From Torulaspora globosa (lineage: Eukaryota; Ascomycota; Saccharomycetes; Saccharomycetales; Saccharomycetaceae), in NCBI RefSeq assembly GCF_014133895.1, contig NC_050729.1, positions 1,170,108 to 1,234,107 of the forward strand: a stretch of 64,000 nucleotides of DNA, read 5' to 3'. Positions 9,001-18,148 of the stretch are shown here, piece by piece. A program made the translations under genes and the position numbers. The notes under the pieces were generated by a model, which worked only from the letters and a program-made list of their open reading frames with translations, ran no database searches and was not told the origin of the DNA. The stretch's first letter is position 1. Each line of letters begins with the position of its first letter.

Positions 9001-10641
9001 TTACATGCGACTCGAAGCTCATTCAACTGGAATCAAATTGATCAAGTCATAGCAGGTTATGGAGACTGCGGTTTTAATAAGAAATCCTATGGTTTCAGAT
9101 CCAAGTTGGTTGTGTTGCCTACAGATCTCCCTTCTAAGACTTTCTCTTCTGTAATCAATGGTAGGAGCGAGACATTGACACCAGAAGAAATACGATTAGA
9201 AGGTCTGAGGAGATTGATTTCTTCAATCAACAGGATCAAACAACGGGCGACCAAGGAGAAAAGTTGCCACAATACGAAGAGGGAGGAGATTCAGCAAGAA
9301 ATCAAATTTTACACTGGCTCACTGTTTGATTTCATTAACGAGCAAAAAGAATCTCTTGAAAGATCTGCGCTAGATTTCAAGGATTCCATTTTCGCCGATG
9401 ACAAGACACAAATAAAGAAAGATGTTGATTTAAACACATTATCTCAAAAATTACAGCAGGGAAGTAATCCCTTGCCTTTGTTCAATCGTAAATGGCATTG
9501 GAAGAAACATCAAAACAGTTTCATAGGCGCCGAGATGGTCAATTGGTTAATAACCAATTTTGGTGATATCAACACGCGTGAGGAGGCAGTCGAGTACGGA
9601 CAAAGCTTAATGGAGAAAGGTCTATTTGTTCATGTGTTGAACAAGCATGGGTTCCTGGATGGACACTATTTCTACCAGCTTTCGCCTGAATATGTTGTTG
9701 ATCAGAAGAAATCTGAGAAGGCAACTCCTGAGGACAAACCCATTACCGCCAGTAAACGTAGTAAGAGAGGGGACTCGGTAAGCATTTCTTCTGAAAGCAA
9801 TACAGGCGCTTTTTCGGTGACACTCAGCGGTACAAACTCCCACATATCACAAGATAGCGCATCCGAATTAAAAGATTCGAGGGATGCGAAGAAGAAGCCA
9901 ATCGTGATGCTAAGTTCATCGGTGGTAATAAATGTTGATGTAGCCAACAAGTCTTACAAGCCAGAGATTTGTACTGTTCATTATGACAAAGTTCACAATC
10001 CTGAGCATTGTTTTCATATTAGACTGGAGTGGTTGACTACGACGCCAAAATTGCTAGACGACCTAGTCGGTAATTGGTCTAGACTCTGCGAGCGCTATGG
10101 TCTAAGACTGACCGAAATTCCGTGGAAGGAGCTTTGCGCCATACCGTCCATCAACCCTTTTCATTCTTTCGTCGATATAAAGCTAGCAATAAATCCGTGG
10201 GAAGATCCAGAATTCAAGGACATTGAAGTGCTCGCGACTAGTAAGTTTTATTACCACATGTATCTACTCAAGGCTTCGGGATTTCTGCTTGACAATCGGG
10301 CCTCAACCTTCCTGCAAGAAAGTGAATGCGAGTTTGAAATTGTTTATTCATGGGGGACTCCAGAATTCAAGTATGCTCAGTATATTCACAATACTGGCGC
10401 TTACATTGCGGAGATCAGATCCAACGGAAATCTTTTCCTGGCTCCAAATAATATCTATCTCTCGCGCGTAAATCCTGGAAACGTTGTGGGCAAGTCGCAA
10501 ACGTCACCTCAGTATGCTCTTGATGCTCAGCGAGTCATGTTAGATTTCAGAGAGACTTGCACAGACTACGAAAAGCTGAGAACGATCTTACTAGAGGCAA
10601 AAGATAATTGGTTCAAGGAACAGTTTTATGACGAATTCTGA
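6073..10641 (+). CDS. IML1: SEACIT/GATOR1 subunit Iml1 (DEPDC5 orthologue)
   Basis: About 1522 residues against about 1580 in S. cerevisiae. Iml1 with Npr2 and Npr3 forms SEACIT, the GTPase-activating complex for Gtr1 at the vacuole that restrains TORC1 under amino-acid or nitrogen limitation. Conserved N-terminal blocks are plain (for example DCLLNRGDMW, then RSESARLIFLIQITDEMWNF). A DEP domain lies at about residues 1130-1210 (from FNRKWHWKKHQNSFIGAEMV to GHYFYQLSPE). The central part is a Ser/Asn-rich, presumably disordered linker. I chose the ATG at 6073 because the orthologue begins at the MF..L.GK block; an in-frame ATG at 6055 would add six residues. In the ancestral order it sits between RPN10 and HOM6. 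Confidence 0.95.
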   Translation: MFTSLRGKSQRPLSSTTSEVARSNNLTNANSIQLSAGNLTVGSNQKSGQYGNGRTDGSRGAGVSAMQKPSASMAKAVNVDKSPIPESHAGGRERERAILKPLELVYHEPRYSSDLVMINLSDLPEISEGDICELRTYHKVPGANGRKIYFVAKDFDSETKRRIKSPQVSVLSGQLQSLLDLPARSKVWLRSKQKAKCEADLVELNIKDCLLNRGDMWCFSSQLVGTCVFSSQRLTFLSSIRATVRGVYREGKKILSGYIGEKTRVVFRSESARLIFLIQITDEMWNFEESGEQLFQKMVNSLFPKIFKRWKDIDTHHSITIAFASSVDFSDVPFRELKPGEILKNTTDFFRIVVDQVHVIHWVEIMETLRREFMRLTKDILNVMTEERHSVIKGRFSPVIKSNILELVNFATTILTDPFRQPDLRHTTTHVIIISPGSGLYDVDYDLLKLTGKKLLSLEMNMDLVCLSRAPLHVVPLFRYLDYDRKIHHCSPTWLSIFYWNDSSEGWYPRCKIYDLQMMGLTENDVMQEVHVEGLQIKKDKKTIKQFMESYDNSVFHCKIPSSDPIDNYPMRVPGKKQSDPNNRSRANTSFEWNAPKVADAVLEEVQKTKVLASLYTVRNDSYADTTEKSKTLSPLGTRRQTAVDTLKGITRKTSVKDFTHKIVNRLMPGWDRDSAKESSLVGPSAAAATVPKSTEGDLNEENMTQSTPKLSSPTIVKTLDALNQRDGRNNMSPVYNHSIRGSVSTLNSQKESAPLPNERKTNSSSRGTDGEIIESIDANWIEVKNPSLPVSNELAGQMLPPRWNDVLPRYVAKKYSKWRSFTTPADLPITISSFPSKKDFESNFILRNHSVMLNPDQESSSRSYKHLLRDLVYMRLVTGFQICVGKQAKLVELSDNQGSTENPIAKYIGDKWTNIKIYMMIDSEIHRLSCGIDGVIDVQRYIRKNEENPYERVPTYIPLVKTRYENAYRSAEIDPLHATRSSFNWNQIDQVIAGYGDCGFNKKSYGFRSKLVVLPTDLPSKTFSSVINGRSETLTPEEIRLEGLRRLISSINRIKQRATKEKSCHNTKREEIQQEIKFYTGSLFDFINEQKESLERSALDFKDSIFADDKTQIKKDVDLNTLSQKLQQGSNPLPLFNRKWHWKKHQNSFIGAEMVNWLITNFGDINTREEAVEYGQSLMEKGLFVHVLNKHGFLDGHYFYQLSPEYVVDQKKSEKATPEDKPITASKRSKRGDSVSISSESNTGAFSVTLSGTNSHISQDSASELKDSRDAKKKPIVMLSSSVVINVDVANKSYKPEICTVHYDKVHNPEHCFHIRLEWLTTTPKLLDDLVGNWSRLCERYGLRLTEIPWKELCAIPSINPFHSFVDIKLAINPWEDPEFKDIEVLATSKFYYHMYLLKASGFLLDNRASTFLQESECEFEIVYSWGTPEFKYAQYIHNTGAYIAEIRSNGNLFLAPNNIYLSRVNPGNVVGKSQTSPQYALDAQRVMLDFRETCTDYEKLRTILLEAKDNWFKEQFYDEF

Positions 10642-10708
10642 AACATTCAGCGGGCGCTGCGGTTTTTCCAACTAGTGTTTACAACTCTACAGAAGCTATA
10701 TCGCCTAT

Positions 10709-11788
10709 CTAAACTCTTTGAGCAATCTTAATCACATCGGCAAGAACACCGGCCGCAGTCACTGCGTCACCCGCACCAGCCCCTTGGATGACCATTGGAT
10801 TAACGTAACGTTTAGTCTTGATGGAAATGACGTTGTCAGAGCCTTTCAATGCTGCAAAAGGATGAGAAGCGTCGTATTTTTGAATACCAACGGAGGCTTC
10901 CTTGGTGCTCAAGTCTACCTTACCAATGAATCTCAAAACCTTGTTCTCGGCAGCAGCTTCTTGTTTCAATTTAGTCAAGTCGTCGTCATACTCGGACAGT
11001 CTATTCAAAAATTCTTCAGCGGACGAAACAGATTCCAAAGCTTTGGGGATCAAACTTTGGACTGGATAGGAGGTTGGAGACTCTACCCTCAAACCACTAA
11101 TTCTTGCCAAGATTGTAACCTTCCTAGCGACATCCAGACCGTTCAAGTCATCTCTTGGGTCTGGTTCGGTGTAGCCCAGCGCTTTTGCCTTTTTGACAAC
11201 GTCAGAGAACTTGACAGAGTTAGCCTCAATACCAGAGAACTCGTTAAAGATGTAAGACAATGTCCCAGAGAAGATACCTTCGATCTTTTCGACTTCATCG
11301 CCCGTTTGGATCAGATCTCTCAAAGTGCCGATAATTGGCAGACCCGCGCCCACTGTCGCCTCATGGTAGACCAACCCATCAGTGGGTTTCGCAGCGAATA
11401 GCTCATCCCAAAGGTTTAGATCGGAAGAGAATGCTTTTTTGTTCGGGGTAGCGATCGAGATACCACCACGAATGAACTCTGGGTAAAAGTTGGAGATATG
11501 GACACTTGAAGTATTGTCAACGACGATCACAGGGTGGGGAGATTTCTTCAAGTATTGTAGCATGTCCTTGAGAGACAAGCTTGGCTGTTGGCTGGCTTGC
11601 AAGGCTGATCTCCATGAGTCCTGCAAATCTAATGGTTCGTAGTCGTCAGAAATAAGCGATTTGGTGCTCTCGGCAATCAAAATGAGATTATAGGTGATTG
11701 GTGACTTCATAGCCACTAGCTGGTCCAAAAAAGCGGAACCAATAACACCACAACCAATTGCGGCAACATTAACAACTTTTCCAGACAT
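10709..11788 (-). CDS. HOM6: Homoserine dehydrogenase
   Basis: 359 residues, the exact family length. It reduces aspartate semialdehyde to homoserine, the branch point to threonine and methionine. The N-terminal Rossmann motif is VAAIGCGVIGSAF (GxGxxG, residues 8-20). The homoserine dehydrogenase signature DPRDDLNGLDVARK carries the family's catalytic Asp and Lys. The C-terminus ends with the GAGAGDAVTAAGVLADVIK block. It lies in tandem behind HIR3, and its upstream region includes a perfect Cbf1 E-box at the HIR3 stop codon. Confidence 0.97.
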   Translation of the reverse strand: MSGKVVNVAAIGCGVIGSAFLDQLVAMKSPITYNLILIAESTKSLISDDYEPLDLQDSWRSALQASQQPSLSLKDMLQYLKKSPHPVIVVDNTSSVHISNFYPEFIRGGISIATPNKKAFSSDLNLWDELFAAKPTDGLVYHEATVGAGLPIIGTLRDLIQTGDEVEKIEGIFSGTLSYIFNEFSGIEANSVKFSDVVKKAKALGYTEPDPRDDLNGLDVARKVTILARISGLRVESPTSYPVQSLIPKALESVSSAEEFLNRLSEYDDDLTKLKQEAAAENKVLRFIGKVDLSTKEASVGIQKYDASHPFAALKGSDNVISIKTKRYVNPMVIQGAGAGDAVTAAGVLADVIKIAQRV

Positions 11789-11958
11789 AATTGACTTCAG
11801 AGGAACTCAATTCGATATTTCCAATCCTTCAGAAAGGATAAAAGATATCCTGAAGACTAACGCAACGAACTGAATGGTTTAAATGGCAGTAAGTATGCTA
11901 GCTGTGGCTCGACATGCCAACGACACGCTTAATGAAAAAAACCCATGCAACTCCTATA

Positions 11959-11966
11959 TCACGTGA
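11959..11966. promoter_or_regulatory. Cbf1 E-box TCACGTGA upstream of HOM6, overlapping the HIR3 stop
   Basis: The palindrome TCACGTGA, preceded by A to give the full RTCACGTGA, lies 171 bp upstream of the HOM6 ATG. It physically includes the last Thr codon and stop codon of HIR3. Cbf1 regulation would suit HOM6 as a methionine-pathway gene. Confidence 0.6.
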
Positions 11967-14900
11967 TTTTTTCCACTATCAATCTGATCTTGTCGAAGGC
12001 ATCCTTCTTGCTCACACGCTTCCTTGGTATGGCCGATTTCTGGCTTGATGCTGTTTGGGAGGATGGCCTGCTGGTTGTGGTGCTGGAGATGACCAGCTGT
12101 CTTGGTTCTTGTTGAAGTTCTTTGGCCGAGGTCTGCTCAGGCGATGACTTATCCTCTAAAGAAAACTCATTGCACTTCGGTAGATAGAAAAATTTTAGGA
12201 AGATTGACAGGCATATGCCGTCAAATGCAATGCCGTTGTTCCCCTTCTTCAACTGGTAGGATATTTTCAGCGCCTGTAGTGTTTCTTCTGTGTAATCTCT
12301 TGGCTGGAACGTCTTGCATAGCTCTTCGCTAGCTCTCAGAAAATGCTGATAGTTGAGAGAAGGGAGGATCTTTTCAACATACGTCTTCTCATCCAGTTGG
12401 AGACGGTCCCCTGCACATTGGTTGTAGAGAGCTGTTGCATGTTCGGCAGCCTTGTTAACATAGGCCATGCCTGAGCCGAACCTGCGGATCTTCTTGCACA
12501 CAAGGCCGATGGAGTTGAAGTCGCCCATGCGACGTAAGAGGTCCAAATAGAACATCACATATTGGTATGCGTAGACGAAGTGCTTTCCTGCGCGCTCGTG
12601 GTCAGGTTTCCAGATGTTCACTAAGTTTTTATGGGTGCTCTTGATAGACATGAGAGCTCCAATCTCGTTTAGGGCGCCCTCGACATTATTGAATTCATCG
12701 AGTAGGATCTTTGCGATTCTGTACTTCGGCCTGTGATGCCACTTCTTTTTATCCGACGCTAAAATGAACGTCAACAATTTGATAACCTTGTCATAAAAGA
12801 CTTTCTTCTGGTAATCCAAGGTTAAGCTATTATCAAGGTTCCAGAAAGTGTCTCCCTGCTTGAAAAATGAATTATCTTTTGACAAGACTTCCAACATCAT
12901 AGCCGGATTGGCTAGAGCCTCTTTGACAGTCTTGTAGCATAGGTCGACAAGGTAATAATGGGGCTCAATGGTGGCATCCTTTGGTGCCGAACTCTCCACA
13001 GCAAGGCGGCATGATTCTAAAATATTCTCGCTGGCCTGTTTCCAGAAATTCGACCGGTCATTCTTGAATAATATGCGTCCTATGTTATAGAAATTCATCC
13101 AATTTCTGTGGCTATCTTCTGGTGATTTATCATCAATTAGATTGGCACGATGAAAGCAGAAAAGTATGGCCTGATTAATATTGAATGATGATATCAACAT
13201 ATTATCTTCCTCCTTTCTCTCTGCTACTTCACCGTCATTCGTCAGTAGAAGTACATTCTGTGGTCGTCGCCAGCTGAAGCATAGCTTTTCCATTGGCTTA
13301 TGGGACCCGCTAATCAGTTCAGTACCTAATGCCTCAAGCACTCTTTTGACAATTCGCTGATCATCAAAATGTTTGACCCCTTTAGCATAGAAAAGCTTCA
13401 AAGACATAATGTAGCATAAGATTGACATTCTCTGCTTCAGCGCTATGGTACTTTTCTTTTCAATTGCCGAGAGCTTGTCCGAAGTCCACATCAGGTCATC
13501 TTCGACAATGAAGGAGTAGCACCTTCCAAGTAGATACCAGCTCTCAAACCGCCCTGTATTGTAGATGATATCAGTTTTCAGCATAGCTATGATGGAGTCC
13601 AGCTCCGAAGGACGTGCTTGCATGGATTTTTTTCTTGTCCGATACAAGTTCAAAGCCTGGACGCTTGCCACATAGAAGAGGCCAGCATCCATTGATTGCT
13701 GTAGTTCATCGTTGGGAGCAGTTAATATCAAGCAATTTTCTCCGATAAAAGCTTCTTGAAATATTCTGGTGGTTATTGAACTTTCTAGGTATCTTTCTAG
13801 GAGAAATTTATTCCTCTCGACAATATGGTTTCCTGAGCTCATGGGGTCGCCCACTGTATCAATGATGCTGTCAAATACCGGTTTCAAGGCGGCTTTACTT
13901 CCACTGGCCAGCATGGGGTTTCTTCCTTGAGATTGTAGCTTAATGAGATAAATACCCAGCGATAAAGAGTTTGACTTATCCATTGGAACTTCTTTGGTAA
14001 CGTGTTGCTTGGGTTGCAAGCTGTCGCCAGCTATGAGATAGTGATATCGGCACCACAATATCTGCTTCAGTGGTGCCAATGAACCGTTATCAGTCGATTG
14101 ACAAAGAAGACTCTCTGACAGTTTCAATAAATTGCCCTCTGACGCATCACAGAACTTGAATTCCCCGAGCAGACGGTGGAAGCACTCAATCAGCTCGGCT
14201 GTAAGCATGCTCCTTTGAGGCAATACTCTGGTAGCGGCTTCCTTGTCGTAGAAGTATATTAATAGCGTAGCCAGATTGGCTATAGCGTTCTTCATTTTGG
14301 TAGAAGATTTGGTGGCTTTTCTAAAGAATGACTTGAGAGAGGTATCACTTTTGCTCAAACTTTCAAAATAGAGCACCGGATAAAATAGAAAAAAGGCCCG
14401 TATTAGCAGCTCAAAATTAGAGCGATTAATAGATCCATCGTATAGCTGCCCGTCCCGTAGGATGAAGTCTAAAAGCTTTGACGAAAAATCCTCCATGCTG
14501 TTCAGAGTTATCAAAAGTAGCTGCTGACGTACTTTAATCGGTTGATCATAATAGTTATCGGAAGATAGGAATTTGGAGAAAAAGGTCAAAACATGAAAGT
14601 AGTTTTGCAAAACAATTTTTGTATCTCCTTTATTCAAGCTTGAATTGAATAAGACTTCCCAAAGCTTAACCTTCAATAAAAATGGGGAACCTGATATGAA
14701 AGTCAACATTTCTAAAATTTCAGCAGGCCGCTCCTTCTCAGGATAGATATCCAGCAAAAGGACTTGCCGAAGCAAGCTTATATTCTGCTGTTCGTCCTCA
14801 TCCTTTAGGCCGTTTTCTGATGTGTCGATGATGCTAATCTGCCTGATGATTCGTATCCTACGGCTTTGGGAGTGTATCGCATTGATGTGCAATGGTGGAA

Positions 14901-16941
14901 TATGACGATAATTAGGGAAAACGGCGCGGAAATCTTCCAGTTGAGCAGTTAGACTTTTTTCAATTGACGTGAGGGCTGCAAGCAACCTGTCGTCTATGAT
15001 CTCACAACAGTATTGGAGAAAACAATAGTGAGACCATTCAAAATAGAGCGACCATTTCTTATCTTCCGTCTTATGTAACTGCAATAAAGCATGCCACTTC
15101 TCAATTTTGCTTTCCAGTTGATTTCGTTGATGGTTTAAATCAGTGCTTTTATTTCCATGTAACTTCTTGGCTGTAATCTCTTCGCAGACGCTCCCCAAGA
15201 TGTTCACCAACATCTCGTGAACTGATAAAGCAAGGTATGAGTGGCTTTCCAGATTTTCGGAAACGAAATTGTAAAGATTTCTCTCAACCCCAAACAGGAA
15301 CCATTCTACGGCATCATAAAGTTTGGACGACCACGACCGGTCTACAATTGGCCTTATCCCTGAATTGCGATCGTTCGAGAGCAAACGCACGAGTAATCGA
15401 AAGCGTACCTCCTGGAAGTGCATCGGATGCTTGTTGATCTCGTCTAAGAATGACATGGCACCTTCGTCATCGACAGCCGGAAAATCTCCCATGGCAACAA
15501 TCTTATCACCAAATACATTTGATCTTAGTAAAGTGTTTACCTGTAAAAAATCAGTATCGGCCGACTTTTTGGACGATTTGGGCGCTGATCCAATATCATT
15601 GCGCATATATATCTCAGTATGCCAGCTATTCCAGCTCTTTAAGCACTCTATGAGATCGTACTGCGGAAGCTGATCTCTATTGTCTGAATCGGTCTTACTG
15701 ATGGGTAAACTTTCGATATTAGACGGCACACTAAGGCCCAATATGCCTAGCATTGCTGAAAGCTCAGACAAAAAGATTACGTGAACTCGAAGCGCATCTT
15801 CTTCGGTTGCCTCCTGGTCTTTCTCTTTGAAACGCTTACTGCTTCGTTGCACGAACTTCTGACTTTCTGAATCATCGATCGGGCGCTTTCTTCCGCCTTG
15901 ATCTGATGGTGTGACTTCCTCTGTCTTCTCACCTGTTTCACCGGGGGCTGCTAAAGTGTTTGCAGAGGGACTCAAGTCTCGGGTGCTTTCTGGATCTTCG
16001 GAGGCCTCCCGGTCTTCTGATATTTGTGTCGATAATAAAGCACTTTTATCAGGCTCCGTTATCTTGAAAGTAACGGTTTCAATTGGGAATTCCACTTCAT
16101 GGTAAGGATCCGTGGACTTTGTCACAAGAATGGAAGTTTTGATATGAGGCACTAGTTGCTTCAGAGATGTAGCTATAGCTTCCCAGCTGCACTTTTGTAA
16201 GGAGACTTGAGATGCATCCAGTTCCTTCATCGTATATTCATCGATCGTCTTCATTTTCTTTATCCGCGAGAGAATCTGATCTAAAGAGGTGCTCGAAATT
16301 GTTTCGACAACTCCTTCCGGAAGCAATCCCTCTGTGATTAGCCTGCTAGTCAATTCATCTGCTTTGATGCCTTTTAAAAGGCTCTCATATTGGACAACGA
16401 TTTCTACCAGACTCGGTAGTAGTCCCCTTTTCTTCCTTCCAAGCAAAAACAATTGGTTCTCTGGTTTAGTCAGCTCATACTCCAGTATCAACCGTTCTAG
16501 TTTCTTGCTTTTATAGCTCCGAAATATTTGAGTGAGAAGTCTTGTAACGGATATATCAGCTTCGCTATGCTGAATGGATTCTATCAGGTTTTCCACGACC
16601 TTCAGTATGTTGTCGACAATATCCTGAGGATCCAACTTTGAGTAGTTTTCTATCAAATAGCTGCAATAATACATCCCCCGGTTCCTGTATGCCAAGTAGC
16701 GGAGAGAATCCAAAGTTGGCGACGAGTACTTATAAAAGCCCCACTTGTTGGGCTTCAACACCTCCATGCTAAACAGATCCTCAAACTTGGCATCCGCTTC
16801 TGCATAACGTTTGGCCTTGAGATCATATAATGCACCCTGGAATATCTTGAAGCTTTCTTCCACTTGTAACTCCCTGGAATGCTCTTCAGCTTCAAGCAGC
16901 TCATCATGAGAAGTGAAATTCAAAGCATTGAAAGCTGACAT
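11959..16941 (-). CDS. HIR3: HIR histone-chaperone complex subunit Hir3 (CABIN1-like)
   Basis: 1660 residues, matching S. cerevisiae Hir3 (about 1650). Hir3 is the large TPR-like scaffold of the HIR complex (Hir1, Hir2, Hir3, Hpc2), which deposits H3-H4 independently of replication and represses histone genes outside S phase. The frame is uninterrupted and mainly helical. An acidic/Ser-rich segment at about residues 290-380 has a basic stretch (GGRKRPIDD and RSSKRFKEK) that could be a nuclear localisation signal. The C-terminus has a Ser/Thr-rich patch followed by IPRKRVSKKDAFDKIRLIVEKI, a basic tail. Neighbours HOM6 and IPA1 match S. cerevisiae chromosome X order. Confidence 0.93.
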   Translation of the reverse strand: MSAFNALNFTSHDELLEAEEHSRELQVEESFKIFQGALYDLKAKRYAEADAKFEDLFSMEVLKPNKWGFYKYSSPTLDSLRYLAYRNRGMYYCSYLIENYSKLDPQDIVDNILKVVENLIESIQHSEADISVTRLLTQIFRSYKSKKLERLILEYELTKPENQLFLLGRKKRGLLPSLVEIVVQYESLLKGIKADELTSRLITEGLLPEGVVETISSTSLDQILSRIKKMKTIDEYTMKELDASQVSLQKCSWEAIATSLKQLVPHIKTSILVTKSTDPYHEVEFPIETVTFKITEPDKSALLSTQISEDREASEDPESTRDLSPSANTLAAPGETGEKTEEVTPSDQGGRKRPIDDSESQKFVQRSSKRFKEKDQEATEEDALRVHVIFLSELSAMLGILGLSVPSNIESLPISKTDSDNRDQLPQYDLIECLKSWNSWHTEIYMRNDIGSAPKSSKKSADTDFLQVNTLLRSNVFGDKIVAMGDFPAVDDEGAMSFLDEINKHPMHFQEVRFRLLVRLLSNDRNSGIRPIVDRSWSSKLYDAVEWFLFGVERNLYNFVSENLESHSYLALSVHEMLVNILGSVCEEITAKKLHGNKSTDLNHQRNQLESKIEKWHALLQLHKTEDKKWSLYFEWSHYCFLQYCCEIIDDRLLAALTSIEKSLTAQLEDFRAVFPNYRHIPPLHINAIHSQSRRIRIIRQISIIDTSENGLKDEDEQQNISLLRQVLLLDIYPEKERPAEILEMLTFISGSPFLLKVKLWEVLFNSSLNKGDTKIVLQNYFHVLTFFSKFLSSDNYYDQPIKVRQQLLLITLNSMEDFSSKLLDFILRDGQLYDGSINRSNFELLIRAFFLFYPVLYFESLSKSDTSLKSFFRKATKSSTKMKNAIANLATLLIYFYDKEAATRVLPQRSMLTAELIECFHRLLGEFKFCDASEGNLLKLSESLLCQSTDNGSLAPLKQILWCRYHYLIAGDSLQPKQHVTKEVPMDKSNSLSLGIYLIKLQSQGRNPMLASGSKAALKPVFDSIIDTVGDPMSSGNHIVERNKFLLERYLESSITTRIFQEAFIGENCLILTAPNDELQQSMDAGLFYVASVQALNLYRTRKKSMQARPSELDSIIAMLKTDIIYNTGRFESWYLLGRCYSFIVEDDLMWTSDKLSAIEKKSTIALKQRMSILCYIMSLKLFYAKGVKHFDDQRIVKRVLEALGTELISGSHKPMEKLCFSWRRPQNVLLLTNDGEVAERKEEDNMLISSFNINQAILFCFHRANLIDDKSPEDSHRNWMNFYNIGRILFKNDRSNFWKQASENILESCRLAVESSAPKDATIEPHYYLVDLCYKTVKEALANPAMMLEVLSKDNSFFKQGDTFWNLDNSLTLDYQKKVFYDKVIKLLTFILASDKKKWHHRPKYRIAKILLDEFNNVEGALNEIGALMSIKSTHKNLVNIWKPDHERAGKHFVYAYQYVMFYLDLLRRMGDFNSIGLVCKKIRRFGSGMAYVNKAAEHATALYNQCAGDRLQLDEKTYVEKILPSLNYQHFLRASEELCKTFQPRDYTEETLQALKISYQLKKGNNGIAFDGICLSIFLKFFYLPKCNEFSLEDKSSPEQTSAKELQQEPRQLVISSTTTSRPSSQTASSQKSAIPRKRVSKKDAFDKIRLIVEKIT

Positions 16942-17077
16942 GACATCGATCGATCACCGTTAGGCTATGTTCGTTCGCCTTTGTTTGAACTAGTTAGTTA
17001 TAGCTTGCCCATTGAATTTAGCACGCCGCGATGAGCTTTAAACGTCAACCGAATCGAGCGCTAGTTAAGTGACTAAA

Positions 17078-18148
17078 ATGAGCGATGCCGGGCTTGTGTT
17101 CCTCGTGGAGCATTTGCCAAGGATTGGTGCAACTTCAGTACTGTTGGAAGGAGCTTGTAGGCCTAAATTCTCACTGGGTGCTGGACAGAATTTGGAGATG
17201 AAGGATGAAGCTGGAAGGTTAATTTCAATCCCTCTGCCGACCGAAATAGTCACTGATGGACCTTTAAGAATTGCTGAGAAGGGTCGGAATTCCTATACCG
17301 TGCGACTTAAATCGAGACCGCAAGATTTAGCGGCATACAAGACTGCCAGCAAGGCTCGAAATATTATTATGTCGTTGCCGGAGGGCAAATGGTGTAAGAA
17401 AGAGCTTGCTGAGTGTGGGTTTTTCAGAGTAAGATGCCTTGGATGCCAATTTGATATCATTGATGAGCGAAATTGCAATAAACTTAATGAACTTCCGTCG
17501 GAGTTCTGGCAGGAGTTGATGGATTACTGGCATTGTCATAAACCACATCAACCATCGCAGGAAATATGGTACTCAGCCAGATACAACTCGTTGCAACCAG
17601 CCGTCGGAGAGATCGTCATTGGGGGCTCTTTTTTCTTAGCGCAACCAGACACCTTTGCAGGTAGAACCAAAGTTGCCAATGGTATTGTGCAATGCGCTAG
17701 ATGCTGTGCAACTATCGGGGACCAAACCAAGGACAAGCTCTACAAGATCCGCAAATGGCATGTGTTTCTGAGCACAAATGAGCGTGAAAAGGATCTATTT
17801 CCGCCTGAGCAGGACGTTGTGTTTACGCTGCTGAATCTATTAAAGGGTTACTCGACTAGATACGTTCTACTGTCGTCTAAGGAATCGCAACTAGTGGTTT
17901 GGATCTTCGCCGTTGGCCTGGATGTTACCTTATCGAATAATAAGGTTCTCAAGAATTGCATTAAAATCCTCTTTCGCCAGGAAATACCAGAGGAGGAAAT
18001 GAAGAAACACAACATCGAAAAGGTTGAGGTTGAAAGCTTACCGATGCAAAGTTTTATGCAGTCTCTCCAATATCTTAATGGACTGCTGCCGTACAGCGCC
18101 AAGTCATTTGGTGAGTGGAGGGTTGGTTATGCGACCTTTGCAAAGTAA
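17078..18148 (+). CDS. IPA1: Ipa1 (YJR141W), mRNA 3'-end processing factor with HECT-like E2-binding domain
   Basis: 356 residues from the first ATG at 17078; an upstream GTG in frame at 17069 is not a credible eukaryotic start. It is orthologous by sequence and order to YJR141W, an essential protein needed for cleavage and polyadenylation and assigned to the HECT-like E2-binding (UBE3D-like) family. Conserved cysteine-containing strands are visible (FFRVRCLGCQFD, IVQCARCCATIG). The last seven codons and the stop overlap the 3' end of PPX1 on the other strand by 22 bp. It shares a 136-bp divergent promoter with HIR3. Confidence 0.85.
   Translation: MSDAGLVFLVEHLPRIGATSVLLEGACRPKFSLGAGQNLEMKDEAGRLISIPLPTEIVTDGPLRIAEKGRNSYTVRLKSRPQDLAAYKTASKARNIIMSLPEGKWCKKELAECGFFRVRCLGCQFDIIDERNCNKLNELPSEFWQELMDYWHCHKPHQPSQEIWYSARYNSLQPAVGEIVIGGSFFLAQPDTFAGRTKVANGIVQCARCCATIGDQTKDKLYKIRKWHVFLSTNEREKDLFPPEQDVVFTLLNLLKGYSTRYVLLSSKESQLVVWIFAVGLDVTLSNNKVLKNCIKILFRQEIPEEEMKKHNIEKVEVESLPMQSFMQSLQYLNGLLPYSAKSFGEWRVGYATFAK

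Noticed and set aside
10718..11401. 227-codon ORF antisense to HOM6
   Set aside because: Codon-bias shadow of HOM6; no ATG-context or family support.
11959..11990. RTCACGTGA followed by T-rich sequence, like a CDEI
   Set aside because: The adjoining sequence is HIR3 coding DNA, not an AT-rich CDEII, and no CDEIII follows.
17069..17077. Upstream extension of IPA1 starting at GTG
   Set aside because: Non-ATG start; the ATG at 17078 fits the orthologue. The same reasoning removed TTG or GTG extensions of PPX1, HTM1, SCH9, FMP10 and BAT1.
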